Notes under the pieces: model-generated
Database searches by the model: none
What the model saw: only the letters and a program-made list of their open reading frames with translations
Told to the model about the DNA's origin: nothing
In this document: one piece after another, positions 1 to 8,268 of the stretch
Position numbering within the stretch: the stretch's first letter is position 1
Layout: each line of letters starts with the position of its first letter
Made by a program: the position numbers and the translations under genes
Assembly (NCBI RefSeq): GCF_900090275.1
Contig: NZ_LT607755.1
Span: 3,782,001 to 3,846,000, forward strand
Source of the DNA: Micromonospora zamorensis
Lineage (GTDB): Bacteria > Actinomycetota > Actinomycetes > Mycobacteriales > Micromonosporaceae
DNA length: 64,000 nucleotides
Direction of reading: 5' to 3'

Positions 1-768
1 ACCCTGAATGCGACCGGTTTTCTGTTGCAGGGGCTCATCGGCGCGGCCCTGCTGCTCGTGAATGTGCAGGCGATAGTCAGCGTGGCCACGCTGGATCGAT
101 GGCTGGCCCGCAGCCTGCTCGAATCCCACACCCGTGAGGCCCTTCAGGCGCGGATCAGCGAGCTGGCCGTCAGCCGGACCGGTGTCATCGCCGCTGTCGA
201 CGCCGAGCGCCAGCGCATCGAACGCGATCTGCACGACGGGCTGCAGCAACACCTCGTCGCACTCGGCATGCTGCTCGGCCGGGCGCGCCGCACCCGCGAC
301 CCCGACAAGGCCCGCGAGCTGCTCGCGCAGGCACACGAGGGCGTCCAACGCGCCGTTGACGACCTGCGGAACGTGGCCTGGCGGGTGTACCCCGCCGCCC
401 TCGACCACACCACGCTGGACGAGGTGCTGAGCATGGTGGCGCAACGATCGTCGGTCCCGGTGAGGGTCAGCTACCACGTGCCGGTCCGGCCCGCCCGACC
501 GGTCGAGACCGTGCTGTACTTCGTGGCCTGCGAAGCGATCACCAACGCCGCCAAACACGCCCGAGCTAGCCTGATCACCATCGAGATCATGGCGGGGGAC
601 GGGAACATCACGATGCGGGTCCGGGACGATGGCCTCGGCGGCGCCGACCCGCACGGCAGTGGCCTGCAGGGACTCGCCCGCCGGGTCAGCGCGCTCGACG
701 GGCACTTCGAGGTGGACAGCCCGTCCGGTGGCCCGACGACCATCCGGGTGGCACTGCCGTGCGCATAG
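1..768 (+). CDS. NarL-type sensor histidine kinase, 5'-truncated by window edge
   Basis: C-terminal 255 residues of a sensor kinase whose start lies before the window: the frame is open from base 1. A hydrophobic stretch at the beginning looks like the last membrane helix. It is followed by a HisKA_3 dimerisation domain with the phospho-acceptor motif ERDLHDGLQQHL and a HATPase domain with the N box (EAITNAAKHA) and a glycine-rich RDDGLGG / GSGLQGL segment. It should autophosphorylate on the DLHDG histidine and pass phosphate to the response regulator that overlaps its last 10 bases. The signal sensed is unknown because the sensor part is missing. Family assignment is firm. Confidence 0.93.
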   Translation, partial: TLNATGFLLQGLIGAALLLVNVQAIVSVATLDRWLARSLLESHTREALQARISELAVSRTGVIAAVDAERQRIERDLHDGLQQHLVALGMLLGRARRTRDPDKARELLAQAHEGVQRAVDDLRNVAWRVYPAALDHTTLDEVLSMVAQRSSVPVRVSYHVPVRPARPVETVLYFVACEAITNAAKHARASLITIEIMAGDGNITMRVRDDGLGGADPHGSGLQGLARRVSALDGHFEVDSPSGGPTTIRVALPCA

Positions 769-1403
769 TCCTCGCCGAAGACTCCACCCTGCTGCGGGAA
801 GGGCTGGCCCGCCTCCTCGCCGACGAAGGACATGCGGTGGTCGCCGCAGTCGCGGACGCCGATCAGCTCGTCACGGCCGTCGAACAGCACCGCCCCGACG
901 TCGTCGTCACCGACGTCCGCATGCCGCCCACCAACACCGACGACGGGCTGAGGGCCGCCCTGGAGATCCGCCGCCGCTGGCCCGACATCGCGGTGCTCGT
1001 GCTCTCCCAGTACGTCGAGAAGCGCTACGCCGCGAAGCTTCTCGCCGACCGGTCGGAAGGCGTCGGCTACGTGCTGAAGGACCGCGTCGCCCAGGTCGAG
1101 GACTTCCTGGACGCGCTCGACCGCGTCGCCGCCGGTGCCACGGCGCTCGACCCCGAGGTCGTCCGGCAGCTCATGTCCGCGACGAGGCACAGCGACCCGC
1201 TGAACCGCCTCACCCCACGCGAACGTGAGGTGCTGCACCACATGGCGCAGGGACACACCAACGCCACCATCGCCGAGCGCCTCCACGTGTCACAGAGCGC
1301 GGTCGAGAAGCATGTCAACACCATCTTCGACAAGCTCGGGCTGCTACACGTGACCGGCTACAGCCGCAGGGTCCTGGCGATCCTGCGCTACCTCGGCTCC
1401 TGA
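759..1403 (+). CDS. LuxR/NarL-family response regulator
   Basis: 214-residue regulator that starts with GTG inside the end of the kinase gene, so the two are translationally coupled. The receiver domain (about 1-120) carries the acidic pair ED near the N-terminus, the phospho-acceptor Asp in VVVTDVRMP and the conserved Lys in YVLKD. The C-terminal LuxR helix-turn-helix starts at LTPREREVL and continues through AERLHVSQSAVEKHVNTIFDKLGL. It binds DNA as a phosphorylated dimer. The target is unknown. The GH30 gene next door is convergent and separated by a terminator, so no target can be inferred from position. Confidence 0.95.
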   Translation: MRIVLAEDSTLLREGLARLLADEGHAVVAAVADADQLVTAVEQHRPDVVVTDVRMPPTNTDDGLRAALEIRRRWPDIAVLVLSQYVEKRYAAKLLADRSEGVGYVLKDRVAQVEDFLDALDRVAAGATALDPEVVRQLMSATRHSDPLNRLTPREREVLHHMAQGHTNATIAERLHVSQSAVEKHVNTIFDKLGLLHVTGYSRRVLAILRYLGS

Positions 1404-1433
1404 GCGCCCAGGGTCGCCCGGAGAGTCATTCCG

Positions 1434-1479
1434 GGGGGGCGTGTGGACGCGGTCGCTCGATCACGCCCACACGCCCCCC
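1434..1479. terminator. Bidirectional hairpin between convergent genes
   Basis: A perfect 13-bp inverted repeat (1434-1446 with 1467-1479, GGGGGGCGTGTGG and its complement) with a 20-nt loop lies between the response regulator and the convergent GH30 gene. There is no T-tract, which is usual for actinobacterial terminators. It probably serves both transcripts. Confidence 0.75.
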
Positions 1480-1496
1480 GACGGTGAGAAGAAGCC

Positions 1497-3185
1497 TCAG
1501 AGGGTGAACACGAGCGTGGAGATGCTGCGTGGACCGACGTTGATGGTGGCCTGACCTCCGTTCACGGTGGTCGGCTGGCTGGCCGCGTTGGCGGTCTGCG
1601 AGGTGAGGAAGTGTTCGGCCTTGCTGACGTTCTGCGGGGCCTGGACCACGGCGTTGTTGACCGCGTTGTTCGACCGGTTGAGGATGACCAGGCTGATCTT
1701 CCCGTCACCCTGGTAGGCGGTCACCTCCAGCGGCGACGCCTTGGAGCTCTTCGTCAGGGCGACGCGCTGGTAGCCGGGGCGGACGTACTTGGCGTACTGC
1801 GAGAACGCGTAGCCGCGCTTGAGCGGGGCGCCCGCGACGGTGCCGTACGCCGCTTCGCCGTCACCGATGAACGAGTAGTAACGCTTGCCGTACCACCAGA
1901 TGTAGGCGTTCCAGTTGGCCTCCATCGACTTGTGCACAGTGCGCATGATGTCGTCGAGCGTCTCGTTCCAGACCGCCGCGTTGCCGGGGTTGCCCCAGAT
2001 GTTGGAGCCGCCGCCGTCAGCGGCGTGCAGGTTCCACTCGGTCATCCACACCGGCTTGTTGTGCTGCTCGGCAAGGGTGTACGGCTTGAGCCGGCCGGCG
2101 TCCTCGGTGCCGTACAGGTGGCCACCGATGTATCCGATGTTGTTGCGGGCGGTCGCGTCGTTGAGGGTTGGATCGGTGTAGCTGTAGTTCAGGTTCACCG
2201 CCTCGGCGACCATCAGTTTGGTGTTCTGCACCTTCGTGCCCTGGTCGCGGACGAAGGTGCGCAGCTCCGTGCCGCTCCAGTCCATCGAGTCGTAGTCCGG
2301 GTGCCAGTCCGGCTCGTTCTGCACCGAGGTGACGTCGATCGGCACGCCCTGGCCACGCATGTACTGGACGTAGCTGTTCAGGTGGTTGGCGTAGTCGTCG
2401 TAGTAGTCGGTCTTCAGTTTGCCGCCGTTGACCCGGCTGTTGTTGGTCTTCCACGCAGCCGGCGCGGTCCACGGCGAGGCGAGGATCTTCACGTTGGACC
2501 CGGCGGTCTTCGCCGTCTTCAGGGAGTTCACGTGTGTCGCCCACTCGCTGGACACCGGTGACAGACCGGTACGCACGATGGACAGACCCAACTGGTTGGC
2601 GCCCATCCCGACCAATGTCTGCGTCTCCGTCGTGGACCATGCGCTGCCCCAGATGGACTGGGCGGCCCCGAACCCGTCGACGGTCTGGTATCTGGTCGCG
2701 CTGTTCACCGTGATGTCCGCCGGCCCGTTCGGGGGTGGGGTCGTCGGCGGCGGGGTGGTGGGCGTCGTGCCACCGGTGCAGGCCACCCCGTTCAACGCGA
2801 AGTTGGTCGGATCAGGGTTGCTGCCGGTCCACGAGCCGTTGAAGCCGAACGACACCGTCCCGTTGGTCGCGATGCCCCCGTTGTAGCTGACGTTCTTGGC
2901 GGTGACTGTGGCGCCGCTCTGGGTCAACGTCGTGTTCCACGCCTGCGTGACGGTCTGTCCGGCGTCGTAGGACCAGGTCAGCGACCAACTCGACACCGCG
3001 TCACCGACGTTGGTGATCGTGACGTTGGCCCCGAAGCCACCCTGCCACTGCGACGACACGCCGTAGTTCACCGAACAGCCGGCGGCTGCTGCCCCTGCCG
3101 GCACCGCCAAGGCGACCGCTGTCGATGCCAGCAGCATGGCGCTGGCCGACATCAACGCGGTTCTGATCACTCTGGGTCTTCTCAT
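1497..3185 (-). CDS. Secreted GH30 (subfamily 8-like) xylanase with N-terminal CBM2
   Basis: 562 residues. A signal peptide of about 34 residues with a twin-arginine-like start (MRRPRVIRT) is followed by a cellulose/xylan-binding CBM2 (about 36-135), a Pro/Thr linker and a GH30 catalytic domain (about 155-562). The presumed acid/base is E291 in SVQNEPDW and the presumed nucleophile is E383 in VWMTEWN. HLYGT, AYIWWYGKR and KRGYAFSQYAKYVRPGY match the pattern of bacterial GH30_8 glucuronoxylanases. In the beta8-alpha8 loop GKR stands where Bacillus XynC has IRR, so glucuronic-acid recognition may differ. The start is supported by an AGGAG box 9 bases upstream. A LacI-type operator lies about 87 bp upstream. 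Role: extracellular xylan or related hemicellulose hydrolysis. Confidence 0.9.
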   Translation of the reverse strand: MRRPRVIRTALMSASAMLLASTAVALAVPAGAAAAGCSVNYGVSSQWQGGFGANVTITNVGDAVSSWSLTWSYDAGQTVTQAWNTTLTQSGATVTAKNVSYNGGIATNGTVSFGFNGSWTGSNPDPTNFALNGVACTGGTTPTTPPPTTPPPNGPADITVNSATRYQTVDGFGAAQSIWGSAWSTTETQTLVGMGANQLGLSIVRTGLSPVSSEWATHVNSLKTAKTAGSNVKILASPWTAPAAWKTNNSRVNGGKLKTDYYDDYANHLNSYVQYMRGQGVPIDVTSVQNEPDWHPDYDSMDWSGTELRTFVRDQGTKVQNTKLMVAEAVNLNYSYTDPTLNDATARNNIGYIGGHLYGTEDAGRLKPYTLAEQHNKPVWMTEWNLHAADGGGSNIWGNPGNAAVWNETLDDIMRTVHKSMEANWNAYIWWYGKRYYSFIGDGEAAYGTVAGAPLKRGYAFSQYAKYVRPGYQRVALTKSSKASPLEVTAYQGDGKISLVILNRSNNAVNNAVVQAPQNVSKAEHFLTSQTANAASQPTTVNGGQATINVGPRSISTLVFTL

Positions 3186-3271
3186 CGATCATTCTCCTGG
3201 ATCGGGGGGACACTGATCCGTCGCCGTCGGGCCACGCCGCCACCGCAGCCAGGTCAGCGGTGCAGAGCATC

Positions 3272-3283
3272 GTTAGCGTTAAC
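3272..3283. promoter_or_regulatory. LacI-family operator (GTTAGCGTTAAC)
   Basis: Near-palindrome GTTAGCGTTAAC, one mismatch from the perfect GTTAGCGCTAAC found at 63519-63530 in front of the glycosidase operon. LacI-family sugar regulators of actinomycetes recognise palindromes of this kind. It sits 87-98 bp upstream of the GH30 start codon. Confidence 0.7.
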
Positions 3284-3539
3284 AAGCGCCGCCCGCCGTG
3301 CCCACGGTTGAGTCATGTCGATGCACTGCTGGCGCCCGAGCTCCCGACGGCACGCCACCTACGCCCACATCGACTCTGGTAGATGAGCACTGCGTCCGTC
3401 AAGCTGCGACGGCGAGCTTTCGCGAAAGTTTCCGAACGTCCCTCGCCCCAAGGCGCTCCCCGGCACAACCCGCGCGCCAAATGTTGTCGTGAACATTCGG
3501 GCCGGGCCGAGGGTGACCGAGGTCACCGGCCAACGCCTT

Positions 3540-3563
3540 GAATCTGACACCAATGACAGGTTC
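3540..3563. promoter_or_regulatory. MerR-type inverted repeat upstream of the SDR gene
   Basis: Imperfect palindrome with arms GAATCTGACA and TGACAGGTTC around a 4-base centre (8 of 10 positions pair). It lies within the stretch between a TTGAAT -35-like element and a TAGCGT -10-like element 20 bp apart. Such an overlong spacer filled by a dyad is the hallmark of MerR-activated promoters. Nearly the same sequence occurs at 4746-4769. Confidence 0.65.
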
Positions 3564-3615
3564 TAGCGTTTCGGTGGCAGCGCACCTGGCGTCGCCCCCA
3601 CCGAAGGAGTTCATC

Positions 3616-4323
3616 GTGCAGATCCAGGGTTCCATCGCTCTCGTGACCGGCTCGAACCGCGGCATCGGACGGCAGTACGTAGCGCAGCTCCTCGACCGGG
3701 GCGCGGCGAAGGTCTACGCGACGTCCCGCAACGGTCAGCCCGTGGACCTGCCGGGTGCCGTACCGCTGTCTCTTGAACTCACCGACCCCGCCGCCGTCCG
3801 CGCGGCGGCCGAGGTCGCGGCTGATGTGACGGTGCTGATCAACAACGCCGGCGTCGACTCCCATGTCGACCTGGTGGCCGGCGACCTCGACGCCGTCCGT
3901 CGCGACATGGAGGTCAACTATTTCGGCACCCTCTCCGTGGTGCGAGCGTTCGCCCCGGTGCTGGCCCGCAACGGCGGCGGCGCGATCGTCAACGTCCTCT
4001 CGGCGCTGTCCTGGTTCTCCTGGCCCGGGGAGGGGGCGTACGCGGCCGCGAAGGCGGCGGCCTGGTCGCTGACCAACAGCATCCGCCTGGAACTCGCGGC
4101 ACAGGGCACGCACGTCACCGGCGTCCACGTGGGTGCGGTGGACACCGACTTCAGCGCGAACTACGACGGCGCGAAGATCGACCCGGCGGACGTCGCTCGG
4201 GCCACCCTCGACGGTCTGGCGTCAGATGCCCTGGAGGTCCTCGTCGACACGTGGAGCGCCGACATCAAGGCCGCGCTGGCTCGCGACCCACGCGACTTCT
4301 ACTCCCAGCTCTCCGCAGCCTGA
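3616..4323 (+). CDS. Short-chain dehydrogenase/reductase (SDR), NAD(P)-dependent
   Basis: 235-residue classical SDR. The GTG at 3616 is chosen because AAGGAG sits 6 bases upstream and the protein then begins directly at the first beta strand; a longer in-frame start at 3538 would run through the presumed promoter. Cofactor motif TGSNRGIG is near residue 12, followed by NNAG, a catalytic Ser in LSALSWF and the YAAAK catalytic pair. The substrate is unknown. It converges on a MerR regulator that shares its operator sequence, so MerR-controlled detoxification of a small electrophile or aldehyde is plausible but inferred. Confidence 0.9.
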   Translation: MQIQGSIALVTGSNRGIGRQYVAQLLDRGAAKVYATSRNGQPVDLPGAVPLSLELTDPAAVRAAAEVAADVTVLINNAGVDSHVDLVAGDLDAVRRDMEVNYFGTLSVVRAFAPVLARNGGGAIVNVLSALSWFSWPGEGAYAAAKAAAWSLTNSIRLELAAQGTHVTGVHVGAVDTDFSANYDGAKIDPADVARATLDGLASDALEVLVDTWSADIKAALARDPRDFYSQLSAA

Positions 4324-4351
4324 CGGCCCGCGGGCGGGCGGGCGGCCCGGG

Positions 4352-4732
4352 TCAGGTGCGGGCGAGCACCGCGCGGTGGGCGCGGTTGGCAGCGATCAGC
4401 TCGTCGAGCATCCCGCGGGTGTGGATCAGGTCCTCGATGTGCCGATCGAGTCGGTCGCGCTCGTGGCGCATGCGCTCCACTGCGGCCTCGGAGGTGTCCT
4501 CGCTCGGCGAGTCGACACACGGCAGCAGGTCGACGATCGTCCGGCTGCTCAGCCCGGCGGCGAACAGACGCTGGATGAGGACGACGCGCTCGACCTGACT
4601 CTCGCTGTAGCGGCGGTGGCCTCTGGGGCTGCGAAGACTGGTGAGCAACCCCTGCTCCTCGTAGTAGCGCAGCGATCGCACGCTCACCCCGGCACGGGCG
4701 GCGAGTTCGCCGATCCGGATGCTGGCCGTCAT
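4352..4732 (-). CDS. MerR-family transcriptional regulator
   Basis: 126 residues. The ATG at 4732 is preferred because it gives the canonical MerR beginning (MTASIRIGELAARAGVSVRS) directly; the frame stays open further upstream. An N-terminal winged HTH contains RSLRYYEEQGLL, typical of MerR. A long dimerisation helix with many Arg/Glu residues follows and ends near residue 120. There are no clustered Cys residues for metal binding, so an organic ligand or a ligand-free mode is more likely. Its own upstream region carries the inverted repeat found also before the convergent SDR gene, suggesting autoregulation plus SDR control. Confidence 0.9.
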   Translation of the reverse strand: MTASIRIGELAARAGVSVRSLRYYEEQGLLTSLRSPRGHRRYSESQVERVVLIQRLFAAGLSSRTIVDLLPCVDSPSEDTSEAAVERMRHERDRLDRHIEDLIHTRGMLDELIAANRAHRAVLART

Positions 4733-4745
4733 CGCTACCCCCACC

Positions 4746-4769
4746 GCACCTGACATGGATGTCAGATTC
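4746..4769. promoter_or_regulatory. MerR-type inverted repeat upstream of the regulator
   Basis: Read on the minus strand it is GAATCTGACA-TCCA-TGTCAGGTGC, differing in 4 of 24 positions from the copy before the SDR gene (3540-3563). It lies 13 bp upstream of the regulator's ATG, a position fit for autoregulation. Confidence 0.65.
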
Positions 4770-4810
4770 AGTGTATCCACCGCCTCACGGTTACCTGAGG
4801 GCCGGCGTGA

Positions 4811-6013
4811 TCAGCGTTCGAAACGGTGTGGGTGGGGCCGTTCGGGAGGGTTTTGCCTGGCGCGCATCGTGTCGGAAATGGCAATGCCACCGAGGACGAC
4901 GGCGGCGGTGACGGCCGCGGCCAGTGGCGGCAGGAGCACCATGGCCGGCGCGGCGCCGACGAGAATCAGCGCGCCGATTGTCCGGGAGCGGGACACCCGG
5001 TCGAATACGGCGTGTTCGGCCAGGGCTCGCCCGACAAGGAACAGTATCGGTCCGCCGACAATGACGAAGATCCACGCCGTTTCGGTGTGTCCGAACGGGT
5101 GATCGATCACGATTTCGTACCCGACGGCTACGGCGACGATGCCAGCCACCATGAGTACGTGGGCGAGGAACGCCTCCCGGACGAGGCGGGCGGGCCCGAC
5201 GGAGACTCTGATCGCCTCGGGTAACAACTGGCCCGCCTTGAAAAGGTAGACCCGAAACAGCAGCACCGTCGTGATGAATGAGACCGCGAAGGCTACCGCG
5301 GCCCCGCCCTGCCGAAAGGACGTGTCGCTGTAGGCCGATCCCGTCGTCAGAATCAACTCACCGAGGGCGATGATGAAGAACTGTCGGTAGCGCTCGGACA
5401 GATATTCGGCCAGGACGGGCCACTGTCGTTGGGCGGGGCGGGTCCATGGCGCGGGATAGAACAGCAGCAGTGCGGCGCAGTCGATGGCCAGCGCCAGCGT
5501 CCACAACAACCCACGCGCCGAACCCGACACGACGGCGCCAGCGAGCCACGGCACGGCGGAGATCGCGAACCAGAGGAACACCCCAGCCGCTCGACGCTGG
5601 GCCTCGTGGCCGCGCAGCGCCGGCACGATGACCAGCCCACGAACGATGTGGACGGCAACGTACGCGCCAGCGAAGGCCAGGCTCCGGTCGCCGAACGCCT
5701 GCGGCACCGCGACTGCCATTATCAGTGCGCCGAGCATGGCCGTGTAGACCAACAACTGAAGCTGCGGCCGCTGCGGATCGTAGAGATCGGTGACCCATGC
5801 CGTGACCAACCAGAGCACCAGGAAAGCCAGCAGCAACAGCAGGGTCTCCCCGGCTTCGACAAGGACCACTCGCCGCTCGGTGAGGTCCTCGACCAGCCGG
5901 TGGGAGACCCGGTTGAGGGCAAAGATGAACACCAGGTCGAAGAAGAGTTCCAGAAGACTCGGTCGCTGCGGTTGCCCCGGCTTACGCAGCAGCTCTGCTG
6001 CCCTTGTCGACAT
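4811..6013 (-). CDS. LtrA-family (low temperature requirement A) membrane protein
   Basis: 400 residues if translated from ATG 6013; the upstream extension in the same frame is Pro/Arg-rich and unlike the family. It opens with the diagnostic LtrA segment RPSLLELFFDLVFIFALNRVSH and continues as a polytopic protein with roughly ten to twelve hydrophobic helices. Other family signatures visible are LSERYRQFFIIALGELIL and the short basic C-terminal tail. LtrA proteins were named from a Listeria cold-sensitivity locus and their biochemical role is unsettled. It is a single gene, divergent from a secreted protein gene, with 217 bp between them. Confidence 0.88.
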   Translation of the reverse strand: MSTRAAELLRKPGQPQRPSLLELFFDLVFIFALNRVSHRLVEDLTERRVVLVEAGETLLLLLAFLVLWLVTAWVTDLYDPQRPQLQLLVYTAMLGALIMAVAVPQAFGDRSLAFAGAYVAVHIVRGLVIVPALRGHEAQRRAAGVFLWFAISAVPWLAGAVVSGSARGLLWTLALAIDCAALLLFYPAPWTRPAQRQWPVLAEYLSERYRQFFIIALGELILTTGSAYSDTSFRQGGAAVAFAVSFITTVLLFRVYLFKAGQLLPEAIRVSVGPARLVREAFLAHVLMVAGIVAVAVGYEIVIDHPFGHTETAWIFVIVGGPILFLVGRALAEHAVFDRVSRSRTIGALILVGAAPAMVLLPPLAAAVTAAVVLGGIAISDTMRARQNPPERPHPHRFER

Positions 6014-6230
6014 GGGCCGCCCGTTTCTGCCGGCTTCGCCTATCTGGGTATTGGTACCACGCCGGGCGGGTCGTCGAGTCGATACCGAACGATCGCCAAC
6101 GTGACATTCGCCGGATTCCCATGGGCGAGGGAGCGGCTCCCCCCTCGCAGGGGATCGCTTCTGTTCCCCGATCGCCGACCGTGGAGGTAACACAGAGCCG
6201 CGGCACCGCGGCCGGATCGGGAGGACGACC

Positions 6231-6824
6231 ATGCGTAAGACACTCGGATGGGGCATCGCGGCAGCGGCCATGCTGGTTGTGGCGGCGACGCCGGCCGGGG
6301 CCGCGAGCCACAGGCCGGCTCAGGTGACCGGATCGGCGGAGTTCGTGCTGCCGTACGGGCAGGACAGCGACGTGCGATCGTTCGCATTCGACGCCCGGTC
6401 GGTGCCCTACAGCCGCCCGATCCCGCTGCCGGGCGGGGAGAAGGGTTCTCCCGCAGACGCTACGGGCACGGTGCGGGTCGCGCACTGGCTGGCCACGGAG
6501 AACATCACCGTCCGCTTCGAGGCGGCGGTCGACTGCATGATCACCAGCCCGGGTCATGCGACAGTGACCGGCGTGGTCATCCGCGCTGACGAGAAGGCCA
6601 GCGACTTCCTCGGCCAGCGGGTCGGCTTCAGCGTGCAGGACGGCGGCCGTGGCCGCGACCGGGTCGGCTTCACCTGGTCGGCCAGCGCCGACCAGAACGA
6701 GGCAGGTCAGTGGGGTCCGGCCCGGGTCGGCACCTGCCTCGCGCCGGCGGCGTTCGCCACGGTGACTCGCGGAAACTACACGGTGCGGCACGCCGAGCTG
6801 ACCGCGCCACCCGAGGGCCACTGA
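6231..6824 (+). CDS. Small secreted protein of unknown function
   Basis: 197 residues with a clear Sec signal peptide (MRKTLGWGIAAAAMLVVAATPAGA, cleavage near residue 25) and a GGGAGG-like ribosome-binding site upstream. The mature part is a predicted beta-rich domain with two Cys residues (in VDCMI and VGTCL) that could form one disulfide. The pattern SVQDGGRGRDRVGFTWS resembles secreted domains found in many actinomycetes but I cannot name the family. It is followed by a hairpin terminator. No enzymatic motif is visible. Confidence 0.8.
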   Translation: MRKTLGWGIAAAAMLVVAATPAGAASHRPAQVTGSAEFVLPYGQDSDVRSFAFDARSVPYSRPIPLPGGEKGSPADATGTVRVAHWLATENITVRFEAAVDCMITSPGHATVTGVVIRADEKASDFLGQRVGFSVQDGGRGRDRVGFTWSASADQNEAGQWGPARVGTCLAPAAFATVTRGNYTVRHAELTAPPEGH

Positions 6825-6837
6825 CCACCGCGCTGTG

Positions 6838-6870
6838 ACCACGGCGGGACGGAGATCGCCCCGCCGTGGT
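6838..6870. terminator. Hairpin between convergent genes
   Basis: A perfect 11-bp inverted repeat (6838-6848 with 6860-6870, ACCACGGCGGG and complement) with an 11-nt loop lies 14 bp after the secreted-protein stop codon and before the convergent methyltransferase. There is no T-tract. Confidence 0.72.
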
Positions 6871-6911
6871 GCGCACGCGCCCCGCGACGGACGGACTTCC
6901 GGCGATGCCGG

Positions 6912-7676
6912 TCAGCGACGAGCTGTGACGATCCAGGCGCGCGAGTCGAAGTACACGCCGCCGTCGGTGTGGTGGGCGTCGAGGGTGGTGCGCAACCGCG
7001 TACGGGCCCGCTCGGCGGCCGTGGCGTCCAGGTTGGCGAGCAGATCCTTGAATTCCCACAGACGGAACACCGCATCGAAGGCGGTGGCGCTGTCCGGACC
7101 GTAGTAGACGGGTACGTGCACGTCGGTGAAGTCGACGTCCGCGAAGCCGGCCGCCACCAGGAGGTCTTTGGTGACGGTCTGGTCGGCTAGGGAGAACGGG
7201 TTCGGACCGCCGGGCGTGACTGGCTCGTCGGTGAAGGTCCGGCGGATCGCGGTGGCCCATTCGTTGCGGTCGCGGTCCTGCCACACCAGCAGCACCAAGC
7301 GCGCGCCGGGGCGCAGCGCGCTGCCGATGTTGGCGAACGCGGCGACCGGGTCGGCGAAGAACATCGTTCCGAACCTGCTGATGCAGAGGTCGAAATGCGT
7401 CGGTGGGAAGCGGTGCACCTGGGCGTCCGCCTGTTGGAAGGTGATGTTCGGCAGGCCCTCGTCGTCGCTGAGCTGACGGGCCCGTTCGAGCATCGGCCCG
7501 GAGATGTCAACGCCTGTCGCGCTTCCGTTCACCGCCGCGCGGGCGGCGTCGCGGGTGGACTGGCCGGTGCCACAGCCGATATCGAGCACACGGTCGTGAG
7601 GGCCGACACGGGCAGCGGCGCGGAAGAGTTCGTTGTGCAGGCGCAGTTCAGCGTCGTAGTCGAACAGGTCGGACAT
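6912..7676 (-). CDS. Class I SAM-dependent methyltransferase
   Basis: 254 residues from ATG 7676. Motif I is VLDIGCGTGQST (residues about 30-41), followed by the acidic end of strand 2 in GVDISGPML, and post-I motifs QQADAQVHRF and FDLCISRFGTMFF. The fold and the LRPGARLVLLVW strand match Methyltransf_11/25 proteins acting on small molecules. The C-terminal half is a substrate lid without recognised motifs. The gene lies 28 bp downstream of a small HTH regulator on the same strand, so the two may be co-transcribed. The substrate is unknown. Confidence 0.9.
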   Translation of the reverse strand: MSDLFDYDAELRLHNELFRAAARVGPHDRVLDIGCGTGQSTRDAARAAVNGSATGVDISGPMLERARQLSDDEGLPNITFQQADAQVHRFPPTHFDLCISRFGTMFFADPVAAFANIGSALRPGARLVLLVWQDRDRNEWATAIRRTFTDEPVTPGGPNPFSLADQTVTKDLLVAAGFADVDFTDVHVPVYYGPDSATAFDAVFRLWEFKDLLANLDATAAERARTRLRTTLDAHHTDGGVYFDSRAWIVTARR

Positions 7677-7704
7677 CACCGTCACCGGATCCTCTCGATG
7701 CCTG

Positions 7705-8112
7705 TCAGCTGGCCCGGGACGACCTTCGGTGCCCGAGGCGGCGTAAGGCGGCCAGAATGTGCTCTCGTTCGGCGGCGGTGGTGCGGGGATCGACCAGTCG
7801 GTCCCGGACGGCCACGAAGAGCGCCTCCGCCACCGGCACCTCCGGCGCCGGCGTGTCGTACGACAGCGGGGTGAGAGCGCGCAGGGCGGCGCCGAGCGGG
7901 AGGTCCAGGGCCGCGCAGAACGCCCGCACCTTGGGAAGCTCCGGATGGTGCTGCCAGTCACCGGACAGCCATCGGAAGACGGTGGAGCGACCGACGCCGC
8001 TACGAGCCGCCACTTCCGTGATGGACCAGCCACGCTCGTCGCTGGCGGCGTCGACGGCACCGCGTACGAACCGAGCGAACGCGTCCTGCGCGGCCCGTCG
8101 GGTGTCACCCAT
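7705..8112 (-). CDS. XRE-like helix-turn-helix regulator
   Basis: 135 residues if started at ATG 8112; longer in-frame starts exist up to 8256 but add a low-complexity Arg/Gly segment. A helix-turn-helix of the lambda-repressor type is visible around residues 28-60 (SITEVAARSGVGRSTVFRWLSGDW), followed by a helical tail. The layout recalls actinobacterial regulators that pair with a neighbouring metabolic gene, here the methyltransferase 28 bp downstream. The ligand and targets are unknown. Confidence 0.75.
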   Translation of the reverse strand: MGDTRRAAQDAFARFVRGAVDAASDERGWSITEVAARSGVGRSTVFRWLSGDWQHHPELPKVRAFCAALDLPLGAALRALTPLSYDTPAPEVPVAEALFVAVRDRLVDPRTTAAEREHILAALRRLGHRRSSRAS

Positions 8113-8268
8113 GTCCCGGCCGTCGCCTCCCCCGCAGTCGACACCCGGCGGGGCCGGTGCGTCGTGGTGCGTCCGCATCCCTCCGCGGACGTGTCGCATC
8201 ACCGCCACAGTAATCGATCTCAATCGAGCTGACCGGGACCTCACACCGGCCGTCATCGCGGAACGCTC

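Larger units (their letters stand above)
3186..3615. promoter_or_regulatory. Divergent intergenic region, GH30 and SDR promoters
   Basis: 430 bp without a convincing gene. It holds the LacI-type site for the GH30 gene (3272-3283), a MerR-type inverted repeat in front of the SDR (3540-3563) with a possible -35 TTGAAT at 3538-3543, and the SDR ribosome-binding site AAGGAG at 3604-3609. The middle (about 3300-3530) shows no feature I can name. Confidence 0.6.

Noticed and set aside
4325..4350. GC-rich self-complementary stretch between SDR and MerR genes as terminator
   Set aside because: The G/C runs pair in several registers but no defined stem of more than about 5 bp with a sensible loop could be drawn.
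6014..6271. Long N-terminal extension of the LtrA protein
   Set aside because: Pro/Arg-rich, not family-like, and runs into the divergent promoter and coding start of the secreted protein gene.
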